Shown one piece after another: positions 1 through 8,511 of a stretch of DNA of 64,000 bases (its first letter is position 1; each line of letters starts with the position of its first letter). The position numbers and the translations under genes were made by a program. Under the pieces are notes generated by a model. It did not search any database, was not told the DNA's origin, and saw only the letters and a list, made by a program, of their open reading frames with translations. This stretch comes from Calothrix sp. PCC 7716 (GTDB taxonomy: Bacteria; Cyanobacteriota; Cyanobacteriia; Cyanobacteriales; Nostocaceae): contig NZ_AP025018.1 in the NCBI RefSeq assembly GCF_019977735.1, forward strand, positions 7,630,580 through 7,694,579, in the 5' to 3' direction.

Positions 1-1
1 T

Positions 2-178
2 ATTTCTACTTGTCACGAAAACTCCCCTAAACATTCAATGATTAAAATAATCTATTATGTGTTGAATCAACAAATATGTGGATTAGACAACATACAAGTT
101 GGTGATAAATTTCTTTCTGACTTGTTGCAAGAAACAAATCAAGATTTGGAAACTTTGTTGCCCAATATCTATGGCTGA
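2..178 (+). CDS. C-terminal end of an unidentified protein (cut by window start)
   Basis: An open frame enters from the left edge and ends at TGA 176-178, giving about 58 residues that finish in ETLLPNIYG. Codon use looks like real coding sequence and there is no internal stop. I do not recognise the family. The P450 gene starts 121 bases downstream on the same strand, so the two could be cotranscribed. No start, domain or motif is visible. Confidence 0.45.
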   Translation: MSTCHENSPKHSMIKIIYYVLNQQICGLDNIQVGDKFLSDLLQETNQDLETLLPNIYG

Positions 179-299
179 AGTATTCCTAGATATAATAGCA
201 CTTAATACTTTATTTTTGAAAAAGCCTGCAAGTTAAAAGTGGCACCAAAGCATTGAATAAAAGGTTAGGATATTATGGGATGAATGGGTTTGATTAAAT

Positions 300-1535
300 A
301 TGACGAGAACCTATAAAAACATTGCCCTCGAACAAGTTAATATTACTTCACCTAGTTTTAGAGCTAACCCTTTTCCAATTTTTAAAGATTGGCGCCATAA
401 TCGACCTGTTGTACCAGTAAAAGCCTTTGGGCAACGTGCTTGGCTTGTTACTCGTTACGACGATGTGCTTACAACTCTTACAGATGAGCGTTTTGTAAAA
501 AACCGACGTAATGCTACTGATGGTAATAAAAAGCCACCACAAATGTGGTTGCCGGGATTTGTTAGGCCACTTGAGCGAAATATGCTCGACTCCGACAACC
601 CTGACCACGATCGTTTACGTTCTTTGGTACATCAGGCATTTACACCACGGTTAATTGCCCAGCTGGAAAATCGTATTCATTGCTTGGCACACGAACTAAT
701 TGATAAAGCTATAGCAAAAGGGGAAATGGATTTAATTCGTGATTTTGCATTACCAATTCCAATGGTTGTAATTAGCGAAATGCTTGGTGTTGCCGAAGGA
801 GATAGAGATGCTTTTCATCGCTGGTCAAGCGTAATGGTCAGTGTGACTAAACCTATGGATGGTATTTTTGCTATCCCTAGCTTATATAAATTAGTTAAAT
901 TTTTACGGCGACTTTTGGGTGAACATCGCCTAAAACCTCAAGATAACTTAACCAGCGCTTTATTACAGGCTGAAGAAGAAGGCTCGAAGTTGTCAGAAGA
1001 TGAAGTAGTTGGCATGGCTGCACTTTTGCTAACCGCAGGCCATGAAACCACCGTTAATTTAATTGGTAATGGTGTGTTGGCATTACTAGCACATCCAGCA
1101 GAATTAGAACGTGTACGTACAGAACCAGAACTCATGAAATCCGCGATTGAAGAACTCATGCGGTATACATCCCCAGTATTGCTTGCCACAGAACGTTATG
1201 CCCGTGAGGACATCATGATGGCAGGTACAACTATTCCCAAAAGTGAATTAGTGTTTGCTGCACTTGGTTCTGCTAACCATGATGAATCAAAATTTGAGAA
1301 TCCAGAAAGTTTAATTTTAGATAGACAGAATAATAAACACGTTGGTTTTGGCTCCGGAATGCATTACTGTCTTGGCGCCCCTTTGGCACGGCTTGAGTCT
1401 AGTATAGCTTTTCAAGTATTGTTTGAGCGACTGCCAAATTTAAAACTTGCTATTAGCCCAGAAAACCTGCATTGGAATTCTAGTTTAATTATGCGAGGTG
1501 TATCTTCAATACCCGTTAAATTTGTAGTGTTATAG
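300..1535 (+). CDS. Cytochrome P450
   Basis: A soluble bacterial class I-type P450 mono-oxygenase of 411 residues, the usual length for the CYP107-like group. The I-helix oxygen-activation motif AGHETT lies at about residues 246-251. The K-helix ExxR is in EELMRY near 284-289. The heme loop FGSGMHYCLG is at about 350-359, with the thiolate Cys near 357. There is no membrane anchor, so it needs a separate ferredoxin and reductase; none is adjacent. The substrate cannot be told from sequence. The ATG at 300 has only a weak ribosome-binding site. It sits beside a mobile-element remnant, and the next gene is convergent. Confidence 0.93.
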   Translation: MTRTYKNIALEQVNITSPSFRANPFPIFKDWRHNRPVVPVKAFGQRAWLVTRYDDVLTTLTDERFVKNRRNATDGNKKPPQMWLPGFVRPLERNMLDSDNPDHDRLRSLVHQAFTPRLIAQLENRIHCLAHELIDKAIAKGEMDLIRDFALPIPMVVISEMLGVAEGDRDAFHRWSSVMVSVTKPMDGIFAIPSLYKLVKFLRRLLGEHRLKPQDNLTSALLQAEEEGSKLSEDEVVGMAALLLTAGHETTVNLIGNGVLALLAHPAELERVRTEPELMKSAIEELMRYTSPVLLATERYAREDIMMAGTTIPKSELVFAALGSANHDESKFENPESLILDRQNNKHVGFGSGMHYCLGAPLARLESSIAFQVLFERLPNLKLAISPENLHWNSSLIMRGVSSIPVKFVVL

Positions 1536-1565
1536 TTTGGTTGTTGCCATACCACTCCTGCATGT

Positions 1566-3299
1566 TCACCTCATTAAAATTAATTGTTGGTTCCAGTCGC
1601 TGCATGATGGTTTAAGTCGGGTTGTTTGTGGCAAGATTTTTTTGACGGCGCCTGCTATCTCTTCTCCAGTAGTATCATTGTCGTATGCTGCGACTACATT
1701 CTTGAAGTAACTCAAAAATTCGACGGGCATACAACGGGGACTATCGACAGCTATATATATAGTCTTTTCTGATAACTCTTGGTCTAGTACTGCAACAGAG
1801 AGTGCTTCTATTGGAGAAAGTGCTAAGACGGCGCGCGTAATTTTTTCTTCACCTTGACCACCAGCGGTAAAGTGAAACCATCCTTTATTACGTTTACTAT
1901 TTTTGGCTAAACCATAAAAGGTGTTGTTGTAGCCGTAGGTGCCACGAAGAAAGGCGCCTGTAACTTCTCCATCCCATGACCGCATTACAAACACTGCATT
2001 TTGTTTTGGGTCAGAGTAAATTAATCCAGCGGTGTGTAGATTATCTATTAGATTTGTGGGTAATTTTCGTGTGGCGACTAAATAATCTTTGACTGCATCC
2101 CAACGACTATTATCTGGTAGTGGGGGTACAAATTGCGGTGCCTCTTCTATAGAAATTTCTTGGGCAGTCATGCGTGCGTGATGAGTGACTGCGCGTAGCA
2201 TTTCCGACTCACCAAAAATATCGTGTAACCAAGCTACGGCTTGTCGGAAGTTGCACTGTAGTAAATGCATTGCAAGGTCAATGGCGCCGCCACCACCATA
2301 TTGGGCGCCGCTATAGTCGTAAAATTTAGCACCATTTATTTTAATGGTATGACCGTAGCCTTCCCAATTTCCCTTATTATTTAGATGCAACCCCAAATGA
2401 TAAGCGACTTCTTCTAGGGGTAGGTCACGTAACAAATTAGCTTGCGCTTGCCATAATTCCAAAGTCCAAGCTAGGTTTTGTACGCGCTGCTCTAACTTCT
2501 GGCGTTCGCGCTCGCTTTCAATTGCGGTTTGCTCAATATTCTTTTTTTCTCTTAGTTGTAAGTCGCGGTCAGCTAGTTGGTTGTTAAGGATATCAAGTTG
2601 GGGTTGGAGAATTTCTTGAATTAGCACGCGGTAATTTATGGCTGATTCATTCTCGCTTGGTTTTGGTAAAACATCATTTAAGTTGATGTGGAAGGATTTG
2701 CAGTTTACTGCTGCATAATATTTTTGAATGTCAGTGTGTTTAGCTTTGCTGCCTTTGATACCGCGTTCGATACCAAGATGGGAAACAGCGCACGCGAAAC
2801 TATCTTGGAGTTCTGATAATTTGTGTCTACCGTGGAATATAGCTCTGGCGTTAAGTTTACCTTGATTATCCAACGGTACAATGAAAGCGTGAATATGTGG
2901 AGTTGTCTCATCTAGATGCAGTTCGGCACACACGACTCTGTTGTAATAACGGTTGAGTAGCCAGTCGGTACAAGCATCAGCAAAATCATCAACTCGTCCT
3001 CGCAGGTAAAAACCAGCTTGTGATGGATTTTCTGGACGGAAGTACTGAGGACTTGCACTCAAAACCATCTCGATACCCAAGACGGCATTCGAGCGTATTT
3101 TTTGGGCACCGATTTTTTCCATGAACAATACCTTGAGGGTTTTGTCACTGGCGCCATTGGCACTGTCGATTAAGCGAATGTTCTTAACGGATAAATCAGC
3201 GTTGGGTGTCTCGCGCGCTCTTGTGTTGTGCTTTTCACAAGTACTTAGCTGTGCCCAAGTCTTGATTTTCTTGATGAGACAAACTGCGTATGTAATCAT
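1566..3299 (-). CDS. MobV-type relaxase with C-terminal DUF3991/Toprim region
   Basis: A 577-residue plasmid mobilisation/recombination (Mob/Pre) protein. The MobV motif HNTR is at residues 24-27 and the metal-binding HLDE...PHIH motif at 128-137. A coiled-coil stretch follows at about 235-275. The C-terminal half resembles the DUF3991 plus Toprim module: an acidic residue in SPIEAL and the DxD-like AAYDNDTTGEE near 535-545. By family, it nicks oriT on one strand and carries the DNA during transfer; the Toprim half is typical of cyanobacterial plasmid versions. The frame is intact and carries host-like GGCGCC sites, so it is not a recent arrival. The upstream region is rich in repeats, as expected for an oriT or origin. 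No other transfer gene is present. Confidence 0.85.
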   Translation of the reverse strand: MITYAVCLIKKIKTWAQLSTCEKHNTRARETPNADLSVKNIRLIDSANGASDKTLKVLFMEKIGAQKIRSNAVLGIEMVLSASPQYFRPENPSQAGFYLRGRVDDFADACTDWLLNRYYNRVVCAELHLDETTPHIHAFIVPLDNQGKLNARAIFHGRHKLSELQDSFACAVSHLGIERGIKGSKAKHTDIQKYYAAVNCKSFHINLNDVLPKPSENESAINYRVLIQEILQPQLDILNNQLADRDLQLREKKNIEQTAIESERERQKLEQRVQNLAWTLELWQAQANLLRDLPLEEVAYHLGLHLNNKGNWEGYGHTIKINGAKFYDYSGAQYGGGGAIDLAMHLLQCNFRQAVAWLHDIFGESEMLRAVTHHARMTAQEISIEEAPQFVPPLPDNSRWDAVKDYLVATRKLPTNLIDNLHTAGLIYSDPKQNAVFVMRSWDGEVTGAFLRGTYGYNNTFYGLAKNSKRNKGWFHFTAGGQGEEKITRAVLALSPIEALSVAVLDQELSEKTIYIAVDSPRCMPVEFLSYFKNVVAAYDNDTTGEEIAGAVKKILPQTTRLKPSCSDWNQQLILMR

Positions 3300-4414
3300 A
3301 ATTGCATCTTCCCACTGTAGGGAAGGCGCCTGTACGATGAATTATTGTTCGTCAATAAATATTTTTAGTTCTTTACGATGACTTATAGTTTTGTAATTGC
3401 TCTGACTGCACAATAAAACTTGAACTAGGTTACAGCAGGTAGAGAACATAGTATAAATAGAAGCTTTAAAATCTAATATAATTTACGTAATCACTTGCAA
3501 AATGATTTGCACGAAACATTTGTAGTAAAACTATTGTGATGTTTATGAGTAGAATATTTACATTTATGGTTACGTCAACTATAATACTACGATTAGGCTG
3601 TGTTCATGATACGCTTAAAGGGTTTACGAGCTTTACAAAAGTTAAAAGAAGCTCATACTCCTTGTAATTAGCAAGTCGCAAAGGACTGTCAGTTATAAAA
3701 GCTTCATATACATCTTTTGCGCTTAGGTACAGGAATGAAGGCGCCAAACGTAATTATAAGCGGGTGAAGTAACCCTTGGATTGTGTAGTAAGTGATAAAC
3801 TACACAAAAAAATACATAGGAGGAAAATAAACACAGGGAAAATAGGGATAAAATTATAAGCAAAATCGCATTGATATACAGGACATAAAGTTCGGTAAAC
3901 CGAAATAAAAAGTAGTAATAACCGAATTAAGGATAAAATTATAAGGGAAACTAGAAGCTAGCACCAGTTTGGGATTGTAACTGTAAGCATAAGTTGAGCA
4001 ACTTGCTCGCTTCATGCTTACAAAATGACTCGCTCAATTTATGCTTACAAAACGAAAATATAGCCATCTTCCTTAGTGTACAAGCCTTTCCGACGGTTCA
4101 TATCAGCACAACACTATACATTTATAAGCGTGCGTGTAGGAAATATTTGCTCAACTTATAGTTTCTAAATATAATGTTTGCTCAACTTATAGTTTCAAAA
4201 CCTCCATTTCTACTTTTAGGCTCTACGGGATTATAGGGTTTGAAGGAATATATTGTTCAACTTATGCTTACATAGTTGCTCACAATATCCTTACAGTTAC
4301 AGGGATAGTGAAGAGGTTGAGGTGTAGCAAGGACATACATCTGTGGCAAAGATGTTGGCAATTCGGAGCAAGAATAAGGTTTAAACGAGTTAAAAGTAGA
4401 AGGGAACTATCACA
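3300..4414. other. Gene-free repeat-rich region upstream of the relaxase (possible origin/oriT)
   Basis: About 1.1 kb with no convincing gene. It holds iteron-like 19-20 base repeats (3982-4274), a direct repeat GGATAAAATTATAAG at 3846-3860 and 3931-3945, and an inverted repeat TTCGGTAAACCGAA at 3891-3904. A short decayed frame from ATG 3606 is broken by stops within 25 codons. The relaxase is transcribed away from this region, so it is where an oriT would be expected. That function is an inference. Confidence 0.5.
3982..4274. repeat. Iteron-like repeats, consensus TGCTCAACTTATGCTTACA
   Basis: Six related copies. One is reversed, TGTAAGCATAAGTTGAGCA at 3982-4000. Forward copies are degenerate at 4003-4025 and 4031-4053. 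Two identical copies of TTTGCTCAACTTATAGTTTC lie at 4146-4165 and 4177-4196, 31 bases apart. A last copy begins at 4253. The nearly regular spacing and mixed orientation resemble plasmid replication iterons or relaxase-binding sites. No replication initiator gene is seen nearby. Confidence 0.6.
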
Positions 4415-5407
4415 TTAACCACGTGGACACAACTCCTCACGCAACTCATCAGAAGTAGTGAGGTAATCTTGCAGCCAATCGCAACCGCGTGCTAGCAAAT
4501 TATCTAAATTCTCTTCAACTAGACGTAACTGTACAGTATTACCTACAGTGATGACAATTAACTTGCTATCTAGACTGAACAATGCGCCAAGACCCCGATA
4601 TTCAGAAAACTGCTGCCAAGTATTGGTAACTTAAATCCATAGACGCAGGGTAGTGCTGGTACTGATATCTAATTCTGATGCAGTGACAATAATTTTACCA
4701 TCTGTAGGAGAAGTGTCTTGCCACTCGATATAATATTCATAGTTCACAGTCACTGAAGCTGCAAAAGCGTGACCCCTGAAGGCAGCTATCATTATTAGAT
4801 TGTAGTGAAAAAGTTTTTCGGTACCTTCTGGTTAACTGGTATTAGGTTAGTTAGTGTATCTGAGAAGTTGGTCAATAGCTTAGATGATGGCGTTATCGAG
4901 TAATGAGCTTTTGCACTTGATAAGTACTAAGGGGATGCCATTAACAAATAATACGATGTCGGGAACGATAAAACCGTAGTTGGTTGTCAACCACGGGGAA
5001 TCTACGCGGTATTGGATGATTACCAAAAATTCGTTACGGTCTAGATGTTCAAAATCAATAAAACTGACAGTGTGTTGTTTACCATGTTTACCTTGAACAG
5101 TGGCACCTGTTAGTAATAATTGTGTAGCAGCTTGGTTTGCTTGTATTAATCATTGTGTAACAATACGTTCGAGAGTACTAGCAGCGGCATTAATTTGGGC
5201 TTCTTCTAGCCAAGGTTGGTCTTATTCGTCCAGGTTGATACAACGAATGGCAGCTTTGAGGCAGTTTGTAAGCAAAACTTGTTTAAAATTATCTCGTTCT
5301 GTGATTTGAGGGTCAAATTTACCACCAGCCATGTACTGGCAACCCATACTCACTAGTTAATCAATGGTTGGTTTTTCTACATGGATATATTCTGGAATTT
5401 CTACCAT
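4415..5407 (-). pseudogene. Chimeric pseudogene: type I restriction HsdR N-terminus joined to a WD40 protein C-terminus
   Basis: Read from ATG 5405-5407 on the minus strand, one frame runs about 330 codons with seven in-frame stops and no frameshift. The first ~235 codons match the HsdR N-terminal nuclease region: HVEKPTID, then PDIVLFVNGIPLVLIKCKSS (the D...ExK nuclease core, with K in place of the expected E), then EKLFHYN and EYYIEWQDTSP. After about position 4705 the frame turns into a WD40-type C-terminus (DGKIIVTASE, then NLLARGCDWLQDYL), the usual end of cyanobacterial NACHT/WD40 proteins. It is a dead fusion. Neither HsdM nor HsdS is present. Confidence 0.8.
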
Positions 5408-5471
5408 GACTTTTATATTTGTCAGTTTTACAGCAACTGGCAATAATACACCGTTACTGTTGAGTATCATG

Positions 5472-5762
5472 TCATAGCTGCTTGATTTCTTTTATACCAC
5501 CTGTTTTTATGTTTAGTGGGAACATAGTTAATGTGTACGAATGAAATTCAAGTTTGCGTGTTGCAAAACTGGTTGTCAGGAATCCATTAGCTGGCTTTAC
5601 TTCAGCAGCTTTAGAGGCTTTTTGGTAAGAGCGGAAGTTTTCAGGGTACGCACGTTTAAATTGCAAGGCAATGCCCTTACCCATCACACCAACACAATTG
5701 ACGGTGTTTACCAAGGCTTCAGCATTTTGTAATAATAGGTTGTCTTGCTTAAACTTAATCAT
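5472..5762 (-). pseudogene. Truncated macro-domain protein (DarG-like)
   Basis: The first ~55 residues are a clear macro domain, with EALVNTVNCVGVMGKGIALQ as the ADP-ribose-binding loop, followed by FKRAYPENF. After about residue 60 similarity fades and the frame stops at 96 residues, against about 150 for a complete macro domain. It may be a remnant of a DarG-type antitoxin that removes ADP-ribose from DNA. No DarT-like toxin is recognisable beside it. It starts 65 bases downstream of nothing functional and lies next to the HsdR remnant, which suggests an old defence island. Confidence 0.7.
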
Positions 5763-5866
5763 TTCCCAAAACTACCTGCTTAATAGACTAATACTATTTT
5801 TAGTATTCAGATAAGGTAAGAGTCTCAGATAAAAATCCTACATACTGTGAGGTTAAACGTTTATGC

Positions 5867-6175
5867 TTGATGGACATGCTAAGAGAAGTTGCATCAAAAA
5901 TTATCCAAGCAGAAAAGCATTGCCTCAATGGCTGTGACAACAATATTATGACGGCAATATTAGGCAAGCAGGTGCCTGTACTTTGTAACAAATTGCCTTC
6001 TTTGGGTTGGATATCTTTTGGGAAAGAGAATGACCAACGCAAATGGTCAGCTTTGACTATTACCAATGCTCAAGTTGCTGCCTTTCATTGGAAATTAGCT
6101 CAAACCCGTATAAAACAACAATTTACCAAGGCAGGTGAAGCCGCAGTAATATATTTACTCTCTCCTGACAAATAG
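5867..6175 (+). CDS. Small hypothetical protein
   Basis: An open frame of 102 residues with TTG at 5867 or ATG at 5870. The frame stays open upstream to about 5803, so it could be the 3' end of a decayed longer gene. It has a basic, helix-like C-terminal half (WKLAQTRIKQQFTKAGEAA) and no recognised motif. It is divergent from the macro-domain remnant and lies in a decayed region without GGCGCC sites. It may not be expressed. Confidence 0.3.
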   Translation: MMDMLREVASKIIQAEKHCLNGCDNNIMTAILGKQVPVLCNKLPSLGWISFGKENDQRKWSALTITNAQVAAFHWKLAQTRIKQQFTKAGEAAVIYLLSPDK

Positions 6176-6357
6176 CCGTTACTTAAATTTTTACGCTACC
6201 AACAATCTGCTAAATATAGATGTTTACTCGACTAGCCGAGAAAAAAGCAGCAATTGAAGCGTTGGAGACAACTAAAAATCTGTGTATCCGTAGCAATTAG
6301 ATTTTTGCATCTTGTTTTGAGGTCAAGACATTAGTGCAAATGAGCAAAGTGTACATA

Positions 6358-8049
6358 GGGGTTGCTGAAAAAGTCATAGAAAGCAATCTCAAGTGTTGAC
6401 AAGTTATTTAAGAACAACTAAGCATAAGTTTATGTTGTCGAAAAATAGCAAAATGATAATTTTCAAGTATATTAGGCTGTAAAAAAGATGTGTTTTTCAA
6501 AAATAAACATAAAAAAGCATATAGAACCCGTGACAGGTGAGTAGAAATGTTCATTACTAAAAAAGTAATAGCAATTACGGTTAGAGAAGTATGAGGAAGT
6601 TTGGCCATGACTCGATTAAGACTAAATCTTCTTTTGCCCTGTCCAAACTTCCCTTCAATGCAGTTACGAATTCTCTCTGATTCCAAAGCTTGTTTTTTTT
6701 CTTCTTTACTAACATTAACTTTTGGTCTTCCCAAAGCAGGTCCACTCATTATAATACCTCTTTCTTTACACCAAGCTCGGTTTTCTCTTGTACGATAAAT
6801 TTTATCTACATGAACCGATTCTGGATAATAACCAGTATAATTTTTATATGCTTCTACTTGTGCTTTTAAATCTCCTGATTCATTGAAGTTATCCCAACTA
6901 ATATGGTCTAAAAATACATATCCATCAAAGTAACTAGCAGATAATTTGGCGCCAAACTCTACTGCCTTACCCGCTTTACCTCGAACAATTGGGCGGATAT
7001 GAGGTTGGCTTAAACTAACAATGCGGTCATCAATACTTTGTTTTTGATTTTCATACAACCATAGTTGTTGACGATATATTTCTGCTGCAACAAGCAGCAT
7101 CTCATATTGTCTGTCAGTTAAAACCTCTAGAGTAGCTCCTGATAGGACTAACTGTCTAATATGAGACAAATTCCTATTGATATATTGAAGTTGTTTTTTA
7201 ATTGCTTTTCTTCTATCTTTTTGAGATACACGACGTTTCTTAGCTACTTCTAAATAATCTTTTCTAGCTACTTCTCGATATGTTCTTGGTTTCTTCTCTA
7301 ATCGCCCCTTGAGTTGCTCATAAAGTAAGTCTATAATTTTTTCTGTATGTTTTCTGGCTTGATTTAAAAGACCTAAATCTGTCGGATAGGCTATATCACC
7401 TGGCGCACATGTTGCATCCAATATCAATTTTCCCCAATTTTTTGGTGTATTACCTTCTTCTGTCTCTTCTGTTTTTTTTTCGGCTAATTCTTCGGATGCG
7501 GCTTCTAGCATCTTCTTAACCATTCCCTGATTAACTTTGTTGACTAGCTCAACACTAATTCTTTCTCTAAAATGGACTAACATTGATGCATCGAATGGAG
7601 CCTCATTACTATAAGATGACATCCCTATAAAATACTGTAGGTAAGGGTTCTCTTTGATTTGCTCTACAGTTTCTCTATCACTTATACCTAGTTTTTCTTT
7701 AATTATTAATGCTCCTAATGCCATGCGAAATGGCTTTGCAGGTGCCCCCATTTCTATAGAGAATGAAGTTGAGTACTCGTCTTCAAACTCCGACCAAGGT
7801 ACAAACTCTGCCATCAGTACCCAACGGTTATCTTCTGATAATTTTCCCTCAAACGGAAGTTGAAAGTTTTCAGGTGAAATTGGAGCTTGCTCCTGTTTTC
7901 GGTACATGGTTACTAATAAGCACTCTTGAGCGCTAGTCACGTAGATGCAAGGATTTTAGGTAATTTTACCTTCTTCTCTTGCATCTGGATATATTTCTTT
8001 GGTCTGATAATCTGATGGCGCCTGCTTTTTTCTCTTTTTCAGCAACCCC
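6358..8049 (-). mobile_element. Intact insertion sequence, IS5/IS1182-like, 1692 bp
   Basis: Perfect 16-base terminal inverted repeats: GGGGTTGCTGAAAAAG at 6358-6373 and its complement at 8034-8049. The flanks carry a direct repeat TACATA (6352-6357 and 8050-8055), a likely target duplication. One transposase gene fills the inside. The right flank is a papain-fold toxin pseudogene. The perfect termini and intact frame suggest a recent or still active insertion. Confidence 0.88.
6408..7940 (-). CDS. DDE transposase of the IS at 6358-8049
   Basis: A frame of 510 residues. The better start is ATG at 7907 (MYRKQEQAP, 499 residues), because the GTG at 7940 has no family support. The N-terminal DUF772-like region (MAEFVPWSEFEDEY...) is followed by a DDE core: first Asp in LILDATCAPGDIAYPTD, second in VHVDKIYRTREN, Glu in RIRNCIEGKFGQGKRRF. 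A basic coiled insertion separates the first two acids. This layout is that of long IS5-superfamily (IS1182-type) transposases. The frame is uninterrupted. Confidence 0.9.
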   Translation of the reverse strand: MTSAQECLLVTMYRKQEQAPISPENFQLPFEGKLSEDNRWVLMAEFVPWSEFEDEYSTSFSIEMGAPAKPFRMALGALIIKEKLGISDRETVEQIKENPYLQYFIGMSSYSNEAPFDASMLVHFRERISVELVNKVNQGMVKKMLEAASEELAEKKTEETEEGNTPKNWGKLILDATCAPGDIAYPTDLGLLNQARKHTEKIIDLLYEQLKGRLEKKPRTYREVARKDYLEVAKKRRVSQKDRRKAIKKQLQYINRNLSHIRQLVLSGATLEVLTDRQYEMLLVAAEIYRQQLWLYENQKQSIDDRIVSLSQPHIRPIVRGKAGKAVEFGAKLSASYFDGYVFLDHISWDNFNESGDLKAQVEAYKNYTGYYPESVHVDKIYRTRENRAWCKERGIIMSGPALGRPKVNVSKEEKKQALESERIRNCIEGKFGQGKRRFSLNRVMAKLPHTSLTVIAITFLVMNISTHLSRVLYAFLCLFLKNTSFLQPNILENYHFAIFRQHKLMLSCS

Positions 8050-8055
8050 TACATA

Positions 8056-8430
8056 GAAGGTCTTTTTTGAATTTTTGATATGAGTTCGTAAAGATTGCTC
8101 ATATTTCTTGAGGGTGAATGTTGTCAAAAATAATTTCTTCACCGTTTATATATACAGCTATAGCTTCATGGCGCCCATTAGTTGATATGTTTTCTTGAAT
8201 AACCTCATGATAAATATTACAAAACGGCTCTTCTGTGCTTCTTGTGTATATTTTTATTTGTTTACCTTAAATTCCTTGCTTAACTAAGAATATTTTAATC
8301 GCTTCAGCACATTCAACGCATTTAAAGAGTGGAAAATGGCTAGCAATAGCAGCTATCTGTCGGCGTAGTTCGGAATTAGACACACCCAGACTAAGTATAA
8401 AATTGTTTTCTACTACACTTTACTATTTTC
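8056..8430 (-). pseudogene. Papain-fold toxin domain remnant next to the IS
   Basis: Minus-strand translation gives ELRRQIAAIASHFPLFKCVECAEAI, then KQIKIYTRSTEEPFCNIYHE and ENISTNGRHEAIAVYINGEE. This matches the papain fold toxin 2 domain of cyanobacterial polymorphic toxins, with catalytic-type Cys (FKCVECA) and His (GRHEAIAV). Two in-frame stops (after QGI and after PQEI) kill it, and the IS abuts its 3' end. No continuation of the domain is seen on the other side of the IS. Confidence 0.72.
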
Positions 8431-8454
8431 TGTAATTTGACAAAACACGCAAAT

Positions 8455-8482
8455 GTAGAGACGTGATATATCGCGTCTCTAC
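8455..8482. repeat. GTAGAGACG/CGTCTCTAC hairpin
   Basis: Perfect 9-base arms at 8455-8463 and 8474-8482, just beyond the pilQ stop. It belongs to a dispersed family with members at 46842-46893 and, in a diverged form, 58087-58131. It probably folds in the pilQ mRNA tail and may terminate or protect it. Confidence 0.75.
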
Positions 8483-8511
8483 ACAATTAAAGCAAATTTT
8501 ACAAATGTGAA

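Noticed and set aside
3606-3780. Possible small regulator upstream of the relaxase
   Set aside because: Stops after 21 codons; later pieces lie in other frames and no helix-turn-helix can be supported.
6221-6300. Short frame MFTRLAEKKAAIEALETTKN
   Set aside because: Only 26 codons, no family match, in a decayed region.
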